From Mucilaginibacter lappiensis (GTDB taxonomy: Bacteria; Bacteroidota; Bacteroidia; Sphingobacteriales; Sphingobacteriaceae): DNA of 42,212 nt. Position numbers and translations under genes: made by a program. Below are positions 6,550 to 15,406 of this stretch, in pieces; positions within the stretch are counted from its first letter, which is position 1, and each line of letters opens with the position of its first letter. The DNA is taken from contig NZ_FTMG01000026.1 of assembly GCF_900155965.1 (NCBI RefSeq), forward strand, positions 1 to 42,212, read 5' to 3'. The notes beneath the pieces are model-generated. The model was not told the origin of the DNA. It ran no database searches and saw nothing but the letters and a program-made list of their open reading frames with translations.

Positions 6550-8382
6550 CTACCCATTTTGCGCATCAAACTGTAACTGGTTCAAATAACGATACAACCC
6601 TTGTTCATTGCTAATCAGTTCCAGGTGATTGCCGCATTCAATGATCTCACCTTTTTCCAACACGATGATCTTATCAGCTTCGCGAATGGTTGACAAACGG
6701 TGCGCTATAATAATAGAGGTACGATCCTTCATCAATTCTTCCAGAGCTTCCTGTACCAGGCGTTCAGATTCAGAGTCAAGCGACGAAGTAGCCTCGTCCA
6801 GGATCAGAATAGATGGGTTTTTAAGTAATGCCCGGGCTATGGCGATACGCTGCCGCTGACCACCGGATAGTTTAACACCGCGCTCACCCACAATGGTTTC
6901 GTAACCCTCAGGGAAGGAGGTGATGAACTGGTGCGCGTTGGCACGTTTAGCAGCTTGTATGATATCTTCTTTAGATGCGCTCAATCGACCATAGGCAATG
7001 TTTTCGGATATAGTTCCGCCAAAAAGCATCACATCCTGGGGTACAATGGCTACCTGGTTGCGAATATCGGTAATGGAAAACGCTGAAGCAGCTCGACCGT
7101 CAAATAAAATAGCGCCGCTTTGTGGATGATAGAATTGCAGGATAAGCGATGCCATAGTTGATTTACCCGAACCGCTTGGCCCAACAATAGCCACTTTTTG
7201 ACCAGCAGCCGCATCAAAGGAAATGCCCTTTAAAACAGTTAGTTCCGAGCGGGAAGGATAGGCGAATACCACATTGTCAAAAGCGAGGTTGCCTTTAATT
7301 TTTTGATCTACCTGGTTGTTGTTTTCAACCATGTGGATGTCCTCGCCTTGCTCGGCCAGTATTTCCAGTACACGTTCACTTGCACCGACGGCTTTTTGCA
7401 AATTAGCATACAGATCGGGGAAGGTACCCATAGCTGCACCAACAAATATGGAGTACATGATAAAAGTGGTCAAATCGCCCACCAGGATCTCGTGGTGGCT
7501 CACCAGAACCGAGCCGTACCATATGACACCTACAAATGTGCCAAATAAACAAAACACAATGAACGACGCAAATATGCCGCGGAATTTAGCGCCTTTTACA
7601 GCTATATTCACTACCATACGCAGAATTTTGTCATAACGGGTGGCTTCATAAGCTTCGTTCACAAACGCCTTCACGTTGGCGATGCCTTGCAGGGTTTCTT
7701 CAACAATGGTGTTTGATTCGGCCAGCCTGTCCTGCGCCTGGCGTGATAGCTTCCGGATATATCTCCCGAAAAATACAGCGAAGCCTACCAGGAATGGGAG
7801 GATAGCCAGTAAAGCCAGGGTTAATTTTATAGATACCACAGCCAGCAAAATAACGCTGCCCACCATGATCACCAATTGCCTGATGATCTCGGCAAAAGTA
7901 GTGGTTAACGTATCCTGTATTTGTGAAAGATCGGCTGATATGCGACTGTTCAATTCACCAACACGGCGGTTGGCAAAAAAGTTCATAGGCAGGGTAATCA
8001 GCTTAAAATAAGTATCACGACGGATATCGGCCAAGGATTTTTCGGCTACCTGAACAAACCAAACCACCCTGAAAAAGGAAACAAAGGCCTGTCCAAATAA
8101 TAACAGAAAACCTGCAAGGGCTATAGCGTTAAGGCTGTGAGGTAAATAGCTGTTGGGATATTTACCTTGTGCGGCATCAATCAGTGCTCCCAATATTTTA
8201 GGAAAAGCAAGTCCAACCAGGCTGGATACAAACAAAAATATCAGTCCTGCTATAAATTTGCCCCGGTAAGGTTTAATGTAGTTGAGCAATTTACGGATGT
8301 TCTGTATGCTCTGCCTGTTTATTTTTGCTTTTGGTAATTCTGCTTCTGCCTTAGCGCCACTATTCAGTCGTCCTCTTGCCAT
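6550..8382 (-). CDS. ABC exporter, fused membrane and ATPase domains (MsbA/BmrA type)
   Basis: A 610-residue half-transporter that would dimerise in the inner membrane and export a lipid, peptide or drug. Residues about 35-330 form a six-helix type 1 exporter domain (e.g. GKFIAGLIFLFVSSLVGLAF). The ATPase follows: Walker A GPSGSGKST (about 395-403), Q-loop VPQDVMLFGG, signature LSGGQRQRIA (about 505), Walker B ILILDEATSSLD and the H-loop IIIAHRLST. The N-terminal 20 residues are basic and cytosolic. The substrate is not predictable; MsbA-like lipid flipping is one possibility. It is followed on the same strand, further downstream, by the MBL gene across the repeat spacer. Confidence 0.93.
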   Translation of the reverse strand: MARGRLNSGAKAEAELPKAKINRQSIQNIRKLLNYIKPYRGKFIAGLIFLFVSSLVGLAFPKILGALIDAAQGKYPNSYLPHSLNAIALAGFLLLFGQAFVSFFRVVWFVQVAEKSLADIRRDTYFKLITLPMNFFANRRVGELNSRISADLSQIQDTLTTTFAEIIRQLVIMVGSVILLAVVSIKLTLALLAILPFLVGFAVFFGRYIRKLSRQAQDRLAESNTIVEETLQGIANVKAFVNEAYEATRYDKILRMVVNIAVKGAKFRGIFASFIVFCLFGTFVGVIWYGSVLVSHHEILVGDLTTFIMYSIFVGAAMGTFPDLYANLQKAVGASERVLEILAEQGEDIHMVENNNQVDQKIKGNLAFDNVVFAYPSRSELTVLKGISFDAAAGQKVAIVGPSGSGKSTMASLILQFYHPQSGAILFDGRAASAFSITDIRNQVAIVPQDVMLFGGTISENIAYGRLSASKEDIIQAAKRANAHQFITSFPEGYETIVGERGVKLSGGQRQRIAIARALLKNPSILILDEATSSLDSESERLVQEALEELMKDRTSIIIAHRLSTIREADKIIVLEKGEIIECGNHLELISNEQGLYRYLNQLQFDAQNG

Positions 8383-8410
8383 GTATACATTTATAGTTAA
8401 GATCGCAAAA

Positions 8411-8929
8411 TTACACCATAACTTTACTTTTTCTGCTTATCAGAAATAAAATTGACGCAATCATGAGAACAATGATCAAAATATAAATGCGCTGCATCGT
8501 TGCAGCGTGCTGAGCCTCTGCTTTTAAAGTTGCATTTTGCTGCCTTAGCTTGCTGATCAGATTGACATAATTTTGGTTGATGGTTTCTGCCTCTTTGGAG
8601 TGGGTTTGGATCTGCCGTTGTTGAAAGGCACGATATTCCAACAGGATCTTGAGCTCTTTATAAATGTTATCATCTGTTTTAACAATATCCATCAAAATAT
8701 CATTCGATCGGCGGATATCACTTTTTGTTTGAAAACCGAATATCCCGGTATGCTCATTCAGGCTTTGACTGTATTGGCCAAAACGTACTTTGCGGGCGTC
8801 CAGCATACTGTTTATTTTTTTTCGCTGCAGCTGATAAGCAATAGAGTCGGCACTTACCTGCGCGTTCGTTTGCGCGTATAAGTCATTAAACAACAAGAAG
8901 ATAATACCAATCAATAAGAACTTTTTCAT
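8411..8929 (-). CDS. Unknown exported protein with C-terminal membrane anchor
   Basis: Function not recognised. The 172-residue product starts with a signal peptide (MKKFLLIGIIFLLFNDLYAQ, cleavage after AQ). It continues as a charged, helix-rich region with coiled-coil character (about 25-140) and ends in one transmembrane helix (RIYILIIVLMIASILFLI) with a short basic tail. So it is probably anchored with the helical part in the periplasm. ATG 8929 is chosen over an upstream ATG at 8947 because it gives a clean signal peptide and avoids overlap with the DUF62 gene, whose stop is 4 bases away. It is probably co-transcribed with that gene. Confidence 0.65.
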   Translation of the reverse strand: MKKFLLIGIIFLLFNDLYAQTNAQVSADSIAYQLQRKKINSMLDARKVRFGQYSQSLNEHTGIFGFQTKSDIRRSNDILMDIVKTDDNIYKELKILLEYRAFQQRQIQTHSKEAETINQNYVNLISKLRQQNATLKAEAQHAATMQRIYILIIVLMIASILFLISRKSKVMV

Positions 8930-8933
8930 AATG

Positions 8934-9710
8934 TTATTGAAACTCAATGATTACCTTATCATTCAAATTTAAACCTAAAAGGCCACTGGCGTTACCTTTG
9001 TTAATCGCTATTTCCAAATGATCGCTTATACCAAAGAGGCATAATTTTTCACCAACCGGTACTTCATTATAATGCCAGCTCAGGTGGTTGATGGTTTCGT
9101 TCCGTTTAAAGTTCAGTACGAATTTACGACCCTGTTGCACGCTATTGAAAAACTCCTTGGTAATGTTGGTAATCACATTTTGAAATGAATCAATGTATAT
9201 AACCACACCTTTGATCAGGTTTTTTTCGATAACCGGCTGCAGGTTCATTTTGTTTTCAATGTCCTGTACAGGGATGCCTATCTCATTAAGCTTACCGCCT
9301 TTGGCCAGGTGGCATGCTGCTTTTACAAAAATATCCGCCAACGGAAAATGTAAAAACTTGAGATCCTGCATAATGTTTATTTCTACGATCTCGTCAGGTG
9401 TTTCCTTAAACATCAACGAAAAAATCCCATTATCGGCACCAACAAAATAATGGTTTTTATATTTTACAGCCAGAAACTTGGTGTGATCGTTATAAACAGT
9501 ATCAATGCCAATGAGGTGTACTGTACCATCAGGAAAGTAGTAAAAACTGTTTTTTAATATAAAGGCGGCCTGCTGTACATCAAACGCGGCAACGTTATTG
9601 GTAATATCAACAATATTCACTGTGGGCAACAATTTGTAGATGCTGCCCTTCAAAGCAGCCTGGTAAATATCTTTATCGCCCAAATCAGTAGTTAATGTTA
9701 TTATTGCCAT
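8934..9710 (-). CDS. SAM hydrolase / SAM hydroxide adenosyltransferase (DUF62)
   Basis: 258 residues of the DUF62 family, related to the actinobacterial fluorinase and chlorinase; most members hydrolyse S-adenosylmethionine to adenosine and methionine. Family marks are ITLTTDLGDKDIYQAALKG at the N-terminus (the Asp of TDLGD contacts the ribose), the central VHLIGIDTVYND and the FVGADNGIFS segment, and a beta-rich C-terminal domain (FVLNFKRNE, LCLFGISDHLEIAINKGNAS). Hydrolysis rather than halogenation is inferred from the family, not shown. It is divergent from phoH across 100 bases and heads a two-gene unit with the anchored protein. Confidence 0.9.
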   Translation of the reverse strand: MAIITLTTDLGDKDIYQAALKGSIYKLLPTVNIVDITNNVAAFDVQQAAFILKNSFYYFPDGTVHLIGIDTVYNDHTKFLAVKYKNHYFVGADNGIFSLMFKETPDEIVEINIMQDLKFLHFPLADIFVKAACHLAKGGKLNEIGIPVQDIENKMNLQPVIEKNLIKGVVIYIDSFQNVITNITKEFFNSVQQGRKFVLNFKRNETINHLSWHYNEVPVGEKLCLFGISDHLEIAINKGNASGLLGLNLNDKVIIEFQ

Positions 9711-9810
9711 TAATTTTATAATATTTATTGCTAATCTTGTAGTAGCATTTGAAGCTACAAATATTCAATTTTTAATTCATAAAAATCCGTAACTAAAAAT
9801 CAAATTACTA

Positions 9811-10773
9811 TTGAACGAGCTAAAGCTATCAATTGAAAATGTAAATCCGGCAGTATTGTGGGGGCCAAATAATGATCATTTTGAGATCATTAAGAAACAA
9901 TATCCTAAGCTTAAAATAGTTGCGCGTGGCAGCGAAGTTAAAATTCTGGGTGATGATCACGAACTGAATATTTTTCAGGAAAAATTCGATCACCTGCTAC
10001 AACATGTAGAGAAGTTCGAAAACCTGAATATTACCGACCTGGAGCGTATCCTGGGATCAAAAACAACTACGGGACCGTCAATAGATCAGACAACAACTGA
10101 TAAATTTGCCAGTGGCGAGGTAATTGTTTTTGGGCCAAATGGTGTAATGGTTAAGGCACGTACTGCCAACCAACGCAAAATGGTTGACTGCATCAATCAA
10201 AGCGACATACTTTTTGCCATAGGGCCTGCTGGTACCGGTAAAACCTATACAGCTGTGGCCTTAGCGGTAAGGGCGCTCAAAAATAAGGAGATCAAAAGGA
10301 TAATTTTAACAAGGCCAGCGGTTGAAGCAGGGGAGAACCTTGGCTTTTTACCTGGCGATTTGAAAGAAAAGATAGATCCGTACCTGAGGCCTTTGTATGA
10401 TGCACTTGATGATATGATCCCTGCAGAAAAACTAAAGTTTTACCTGGAGAACCGCACCATTGAGATAGCTCCGCTGGCATTTATGCGTGGTCGTACACTG
10501 GACAATTGTTTTGTGATTTTGGACGAGGCACAAAATGCCACCGATATGCAGCTCAAAATGTTTTTGACCCGTATGGGCCCATCGGCCAAATTTATTGTTA
10601 CCGGCGATGTTACCCAGATAGATCTACCTAAAAAACAGCAATCGGGTTTGCATACCGCCCTGCGCATATTAACTGATATTAAAGGAATTGAAATTGTTTA
10701 CCTGAGCGGCGAAGACGTGGTAAGGCACAAACTGGTACGTAAAATACTGGAAGCTTACGGGGATATACAATAG
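9811..10773 (+). CDS. phoH: PhoH-family ATPase (TTG start)
   Basis: A 320-residue cytosolic P-loop ATPase of the PhoH/PhoL type; the family is linked to RNA metabolism and ribosome maturation, often beside YbeY. An N-terminal KH-like region (1-100) precedes Walker A GPAGTGKT (138-145), TRPAVEAGENLGFLPGD (168-184) and Walker B VILDEAQN (235-242), then TGDVTQIDLP. No ATG lies between the in-frame stop at 9790 and Gly108; the TTG at 9811 gives the expected N-terminus (NELKLSIENVNP), so TTG must be the start. purC follows across a word-repeat hairpin. Confidence 0.92.
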   Translation: MNELKLSIENVNPAVLWGPNNDHFEIIKKQYPKLKIVARGSEVKILGDDHELNIFQEKFDHLLQHVEKFENLNITDLERILGSKTTTGPSIDQTTTDKFASGEVIVFGPNGVMVKARTANQRKMVDCINQSDILFAIGPAGTGKTYTAVALAVRALKNKEIKRIILTRPAVEAGENLGFLPGDLKEKIDPYLRPLYDALDDMIPAEKLKFYLENRTIEIAPLAFMRGRTLDNCFVILDEAQNATDMQLKMFLTRMGPSAKFIVTGDVTQIDLPKKQQSGLHTALRILTDIKGIEIVYLSGEDVVRHKLVRKILEAYGDIQ

Positions 10774-10785
10774 GGAAAGGTTCAT

Positions 10786-10854
10786 AGTTCATGGTTGATG
10801 GTTCATAGTATTCTTGCAAATCATCCATGAACTATGAACTATTAACCATGAACT
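10786..10854 (+). repeat. Word-repeat hairpin (gttcatagttcatgg family)
   Basis: AGTTCATGGTTGATGGTTCA at 10786 and on to 10809 pairs with 10831-10854 over 24 positions using two G-U pairs, with a 21-base loop. Both arms are variants of one word, GTTCATAG/GTTCATGG. AAAAAAG follows, giving a U-tract only for minus-strand transcripts. It lies between phoH and purC. Confidence 0.75.
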
Positions 10855-10862
10855 AAAAAAGA

Positions 10863-11807
10863 ATGAACGCAATAAAAGAAACACATTTTAACTTACCTGG
10901 CCAAACTAATTATTACAAAGGCAAGGTACGTGATGTCTATACTATCAATAATAAATACCTGGCTATGGTTGTTACCGACCGCATATCAGCTTTTGATGTG
11001 GTACTGCCAGAACCTATCCCGTATAAAGGACAAGTACTTAATCAAATAGCGGCGCGGTTTTTAGAAGCCACCGCCGATATTGTACCCAATTGGGTGATAT
11101 CTGTGCCCGACCCGAGCGTTACCATTGGTCGCATTTGTGAGCCCTTTAAGGTAGAGATGGTGATTCGTGGTTATTTAGCCGGCCATGCCTGGCGGGAATA
11201 CAGCGCTGGTAAAAGGCAAGTTTGTGGTGAAAACTTACCCGAAGGCTTAAAGGAGAACGATATCCTACCAGAGCCCATTATAACACCAACTACCAAGGCA
11301 TCTGTTGGGCATGATGAGGATATATCAAAGGAGGAGATATTGAAACAGAACATTGTATCTGCCGATGATTACGCCAAATTGGAAGCCTACACCAAGGCTC
11401 TCTACAAACGTGGAACTGAAATAGCAGCCAAACAAGGTCTGATACTGGTTGATACCAAGTATGAATTTGGTAAAGCTGATGGTCAGATATACCTGATTGA
11501 TGAGATACATACCCCCGATTCATCAAGATACTTTTATAAAGAAGGTTATGAAGAACGCCAGCAAAAAGGGGAGGCTCAAAAACAACTTTCCAAAGAGTTT
11601 GTAAGAAAATGGTTAATTGAGAACGGCTTCCAGGGTAAAGATGGTCAGGTTGTACCGGTTATGACCCCGGAAATTGTCCAATCTATCTCCGAACGTTATA
11701 TTGAGTTATACGAGCAAATTATCGGCGAACCATTTGTAAAACCGGATAACGAAAGTGTACTTAATCGGGTTGAAACAGGTATCAAAACAGCGCTAACAAA
11801 TTTGTAG
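10863..11807 (+). CDS. purC: Phosphoribosylaminoimidazole-succinocarboxamide synthase (SAICAR synthase)
   Basis: Joins CAIR and aspartate with ATP to give SAICAR in purine synthesis. The 314-residue protein is of the longer form (about 300, as in yeast), not the short 240-residue E. coli type. Seen: YKGKVRDVYTI at the N-terminus, VVTDRISAFDVVLPEPIPYKG, EMVIRGYLAGHAWREY, LVDTKYEFG and LIDEIHTPDSSRYF with the catalytic acidic residues, and SKEFVRKWL near the C-terminus. It is preceded by a word-repeat hairpin and followed by a short AT-rich gap with its own possible promoter for the STAS gene. Confidence 0.95.
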   Translation: MNAIKETHFNLPGQTNYYKGKVRDVYTINNKYLAMVVTDRISAFDVVLPEPIPYKGQVLNQIAARFLEATADIVPNWVISVPDPSVTIGRICEPFKVEMVIRGYLAGHAWREYSAGKRQVCGENLPEGLKENDILPEPIITPTTKASVGHDEDISKEEILKQNIVSADDYAKLEAYTKALYKRGTEIAAKQGLILVDTKYEFGKADGQIYLIDEIHTPDSSRYFYKEGYEERQQKGEAQKQLSKEFVRKWLIENGFQGKDGQVVPVMTPEIVQSISERYIELYEQIIGEPFVKPDNESVLNRVETGIKTALTNL

Positions 11808-11861
11808 TTTTTTAATTACCCGTAAAATTATCATATCTTAGCTTTCTAATTATTAATAGGA

Positions 11862-12239
11862 ATGAAATTTACTGTCGATAAGCACGAGAAATATATCTTA
11901 GTGAAGCTTAATGAGTCAAAATTGAACTCATTGGTTACGCCTCAATTAAAATCCGAGTTGATATTGATCAATACTGAAGGTCAGCGAAATATAATTCTTG
12001 ATCTTTCACAGGTGAAATTTGCAGACTCTTCTGGTTTAAGCAGCTTACTGGTAGGCCACCGTTTATGTAAAAATGCTACCGGGTTATTTATCCTGGCTGG
12101 TTTAAATGACGCAGTGGCCCGTTTAGTAACCATATCACAATTGGATAATGTACTGAACATTGTGCCTACAGCTGAAGAAGGTATCGATCTTATTTTCATG
12201 GAAGAGATTGAAAAAGAGCTGAAAAAAGAAGCAAGATAG
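11862..12239 (+). CDS. STAS-domain protein, anti-sigma factor antagonist-like
   Basis: 125 residues. A STAS domain of the SpoIIAA type fills about 5-115: DLSQVKFADSSGLSSLL contains the conserved D55-S56-S57-G58-L59 where SpoIIAA-like proteins are phosphorylated. The C-terminus (EEIEKELKKEAR) is charged and helical. It probably acts as a phospho-switch with a partner kinase, but no anti-sigma kinase or sigma factor is in the window. TATCTTAG (11834-11841) is a possible -7 box. RNase Z starts 22 bases downstream, so the two are likely co-transcribed; what links them functionally is not known from sequence. Confidence 0.85.
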   Translation: MKFTVDKHEKYILVKLNESKLNSLVTPQLKSELILINTEGQRNIILDLSQVKFADSSGLSSLLVGHRLCKNATGLFILAGLNDAVARLVTISQLDNVLNIVPTAEEGIDLIFMEEIEKELKKEAR

Positions 12240-12261
12240 GCCTTATGATTGTTTACCCTAT

Positions 12262-13176
12262 ATGAAATTTGAGGTAACAATACTGGGAAGTAGTTCCGCG
12301 ACACCCATTTTTAACAGAAATCCTACAGCACAGGCGCTTAACATCAATGAGCGCCTGTACTTAATTGATTGCGGAGAAGGCACTCAGCAGCAAATGTTGC
12401 GTTTTGATGTTAAAGCCAGCCGTATTGATCATATATTCATCAGTCATCTTCATGGCGATCATTACTTGGGACTGGTAGGTTTATTATCGTCCATGCATCT
12501 TAATGGCCGTAAAAAAGCACTTTATCTTTTTGGCCCTGCCCATCTCAAAGAAATTATAGACCTGCAGTTTAAATATTCAGAAACGACACTACAGTTTCCG
12601 TTGGAGTTTACGGCTATTGATGCTCAAAAAGCTGAAGTGATTGTCAATAATAGTGATGTTATTGTAGAGACCATTCCGCTTGATCACCGTATTCCCTGTA
12701 CCGGTTTTCTTTTCAAAGAAAAGAAACGTTTGCGCAAGCTGATAAAAGAAAAATTGGAAGATCTGAATGTTCCGGTAGAGTATTACACCGCTTTAAAAAG
12801 AGGAAATGATTATACATCGGCAAGTGGTAAGGTGTATAAGAATGATACTTTAACTACCGATTCTCAAGCTCCGAAATCATATGCCTATTGCTCAGATACG
12901 CTTTATAATGAGCAGTATTTTGAACAGATTAGTAATGTTACGCTGCTTTATCATGAGTCTACGTTTTTAAATGATATGCTTGACAGGGCAAAGGAAACGC
13001 ACCATACCACAGCTTTGCAGGCAGGAGAGATAGCACTAAAAACGCATGCCCGAAGATTGCTGATCGGTCATTTTTCGGCTAGATATAAAACGCTGAATGA
13101 ATTGCTTGATGAAGCCAGAAGCGTTTTCCCGGAAACGGAATTAGCTATTGAAGGAAAAACATTCGCCATAGAATAA
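12262..13176 (+). CDS. rnz: Ribonuclease Z
   Basis: Zinc endoribonuclease that trims the 3' end of tRNA precursors. At 304 residues it is the short (dimeric) RNase Z type. The metal site starts with HLHGDH (62-67), preceded by the GSSSATP and LIDCGEGTQQQ loops at the N-terminus. Further ligands sit in LDHRIPCTGFLF, in YCSDTLY and in HTTALQAGEIA, and the last in LIGHFSARY. An exosite (about residues 155-190, basic, KKRLRKLIKEKL) is present between strands as in the family. A 24-bp perfect hairpin lies downstream. Confidence 0.95.
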   Translation: MKFEVTILGSSSATPIFNRNPTAQALNINERLYLIDCGEGTQQQMLRFDVKASRIDHIFISHLHGDHYLGLVGLLSSMHLNGRKKALYLFGPAHLKEIIDLQFKYSETTLQFPLEFTAIDAQKAEVIVNNSDVIVETIPLDHRIPCTGFLFKEKKRLRKLIKEKLEDLNVPVEYYTALKRGNDYTSASGKVYKNDTLTTDSQAPKSYAYCSDTLYNEQYFEQISNVTLLYHESTFLNDMLDRAKETHHTTALQAGEIALKTHARRLLIGHFSARYKTLNELLDEARSVFPETELAIEGKTFAIE

Positions 13177-13224
13177 AGGATTAGGGACTTTAGGATAATG
13201 AGACTTGGGTTTTAGTTAATAAAA

Positions 13225-13283
13225 TTAACCATAAATAAAAAAAAGCAAGCGAATATCGTTTGCTTTTTTTTATTTATGGTTAA
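13225..13283. terminator. 24-bp perfect hairpin, bidirectional terminator
   Basis: 13225-13248 and 13260-13283 are exact inverted repeats (outer TTAACCATAAAT, inner run of A8/T8 and GCAA/TTGC) with an 11-base loop. The position between rnz and the convergent MlaD gene, with U-runs on both strands, fits a two-way terminator. Confidence 0.85.
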
Positions 13284-13358
13284 CATAAAAATCCGTTTTT
13301 TCATGTAAAATCTATATAATATATTGATTGTCAATTATATAAATAAATGTTAACCATG

Positions 13359-13388
13359 AAAAGTGTAAACCATGTAAACCCACTTTTT
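13359..13388 (+). repeat. Word repeat (gtgtaaaccatgtaaaccc family)
   Basis: 24 bases at 13359-13382 (AAAAGTGTAAACCATGTAAA then CCCA) recur exactly, inverted, at 25547-25570, 12 kb away. A shorter direct relative lies at 25641-25659. It is itself made of repeats of the word GTAAACC. Confidence 0.7.
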
Positions 13389-13418
13389 AAGTGAGTATTT
13401 GTAGCCTTGATTCTTGGC

Positions 13419-14363
13419 TTAGTCTTTTTTACCCCCAAAAACCGAGAAGCTTACATAGCGTTTTGGATGTGCTTTCAGATCAATGAACAGGTTATTCAGG
13501 TTATTTGATGCATCGGTAAGATTTTTGTACATCTTATCGTCATTCATCAATAAACCTAATGAACCCTGACCATTGTTGATTTTTGCCATTGTAGCCTGCA
13601 AATCGGCCATAGCTTTATTGGCATTATCCAGTGTTTGTTTAATGTTTGAAGATGCCATATCGTTGCTCACTTTTTCAAAGTTGGCAGTCATGCCATTCAG
13701 GTGAGTAGTACTGGTTTTCAGGCTTCCGGATACCTCTTCGGCATTAGTCAGAATACCATTGATATGACCTGATTGTGAAGCCACCAGATTATCGATCTTT
13801 TTAGTAGTACCTTCCAACGTTTGCAGTGAATTGGCAATACTCATAAAACTGCGATCAACATTTTTCTGGAAGTTAGGGTTCAATATTTTATTGATAGCTG
13901 CCAATGATGAATCCATTTTTGATATCAGCATTTCTGCCTTTTTCTGTATAGGTTGCAAGCTTTCGGCCAAACTTCCCTGTATGTCGGCTTTCAAAGTGTC
14001 TTTATCCTCAGCCGCTACTTTACTGTTACCCAGTTCAAAAACAATAGCCTTACTGCCTAAAAGATCGGTACTTGACAATTTTGCCAGCGTGTTATTAGGT
14101 ATAACATAATCCGGATCAATCTTAAACTCTACAATAGTATGCCCATCAGGCTGCAATTTCATGCTTGATACACGTCCTATCTGAAAACCGTTAACCAATA
14201 CGGGTTTTGCTAAGGCAAGGCCTTCCACACTTCTGTAAACCGCGTAATATTTATTTGAACCCGAAAAAACATCATTACCGCGCAAAAAACTATATCCTAA
14301 TATCAATATAGTAATGGCTATGGCTGTAAGAGCGCCTATTTTTGTTTCGTTTGAGATTTTCAT
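13419..14363 (-). CDS. MlaD/MCE-domain protein
   Basis: 314 residues. One N-terminal transmembrane helix (about 9-26, IGALTAIAITILILGYSF) is followed by an MCE domain (about 36-120, with YYAVYRSVEGLALAKPVLVN and the GFQIGRV turn). A long helical, low-complexity C-terminal part (about 125-300) is rich in Ser, Asn and Lys. MCE proteins are the substrate-binding part of phospholipid transporters between inner and outer membrane. The partner ATPase and permease (MlaF/MlaE) are not in the window, though in this phylum they are often encoded elsewhere. It lies 82 bases downstream of the amidase gene on the same strand, an envelope cluster with lptD. Confidence 0.88.
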   Translation of the reverse strand: MKISNETKIGALTAIAITILILGYSFLRGNDVFSGSNKYYAVYRSVEGLALAKPVLVNGFQIGRVSSMKLQPDGHTIVEFKIDPDYVIPNNTLAKLSSTDLLGSKAIVFELGNSKVAAEDKDTLKADIQGSLAESLQPIQKKAEMLISKMDSSLAAINKILNPNFQKNVDRSFMSIANSLQTLEGTTKKIDNLVASQSGHINGILTNAEEVSGSLKTSTTHLNGMTANFEKVSNDMASSNIKQTLDNANKAMADLQATMAKINNGQGSLGLLMNDDKMYKNLTDASNNLNNLFIDLKAHPKRYVSFSVFGGKKD

Positions 14364-14445
14364 TAAGTAGTGGTTTTCGGATTAAATTATTTTTCTATTT
14401 TGAATCGTTGGTGTTATTTTATACAACAGGCAAAACTAAGTTATA

Positions 14446-15354
14446 TTACTTTGAAACCTGCTCAACCTCATTTTTAAAATTTGTTAATGCCCGTACAATA
14501 GAATTGACAATTGTATTTTGTCCCTCCTCTGAATTTAAATAAGCCTCATCATCAGGATTATTAATATATCCGGTTTCTACCAAAACAGATGGCATAGAAC
14601 TATGACATAATACATAAATACTCTGGTCTCTTATGCCGTCACTTGGTCTTCCGTCTGTTTCAACAAACTCTTTGTTAAGCAATGTTGCCAGATTTATACT
14701 TTGCTGCCTGAATTTTCTTTTATACTCGTTTGTTAAAATAATAGTTATAGGGTCATTTGGGTCTAAAGCTCCTCCATCAAGCTCAGAATCACCCTCAACC
14801 TGGTTTCTTTTAATCTCATTTTCGGCCTCTCTTGTACGCTTTAATGCATAAACCAATAATAACACACCTTTACCTGAACGATCGGGAACCAAACTTGTTT
14901 TATAAACCGGTTTATGATGTTTAGTACCTACTCTTCTGCTTACGCGTCTATCAGATAAAGAATTACAATGTATCGAAATAAAAACATCTCCTTTATTCTC
15001 GTTGGCTATTTCGGCACGGCGTTCAAAAGAAACATCGTTCTCGTTAGCGCGCGTCAATACAGCTTTTACGCCTGTCATATCTTTTTCTACCGCTTTTTGC
15101 AATTTTAATGCGATAGCAAGCGTTACATTTCTTTCTTTGGAAAAACTTCCTGATGCACCAGGTGAAAAATGCCCTGCTCCGGCAGGGTTGGCTCCGTGGC
15201 CTGCATCAATAATAATAGTTTTGATCTTGAAACCAGTGTTATTTATAACTGTATCTTTTTTTATGGAACCATAAGATGTGACCGGAAAATATGAAAGGAA
15301 TGCGAGTAATACCGATAAACTATAAATCAATCTTTTCAATGCCCTATTTTTCAT
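14446..15354 (-). CDS. N-acetylmuramoyl-L-alanine amidase (Amidase_3)
   Basis: 302 residues. A hydrophobic N-terminal segment (about 8-29, LIYSLSVLLAFLSYFPVTSY) acts as signal or anchor. The zinc amidase domain (about 45-290) has ligands H53 (IIDAGHGAN), E74 (SKERNVTL) and H129 (ISIHCNS), and the C-terminal catalytic Glu in VLVETGYINN. It cleaves the amide bond between muramic acid and the stem peptide in the periplasm. An insert after the third ligand (about 134-190) carries a basic and acidic linker. The gene is divergent from lptD with only 52 bases between, so the two promoters must overlap. Confidence 0.92.
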   Translation of the reverse strand: MKNRALKRLIYSLSVLLAFLSYFPVTSYGSIKKDTVINNTGFKIKTIIIDAGHGANPAGAGHFSPGASGSFSKERNVTLAIALKLQKAVEKDMTGVKAVLTRANENDVSFERRAEIANENKGDVFISIHCNSLSDRRVSRRVGTKHHKPVYKTSLVPDRSGKGVLLLVYALKRTREAENEIKRNQVEGDSELDGGALDPNDPITIILTNEYKRKFRQQSINLATLLNKEFVETDGRPSDGIRDQSIYVLCHSSMPSVLVETGYINNPDDEAYLNSEEGQNTIVNSIVRALTNFKNEVEQVSK

Positions 15355-15406
15355 TATTTTTGAACGCTGTTAACTTTATCTGCAAAAATACTATTCATAA
15401 TCAATT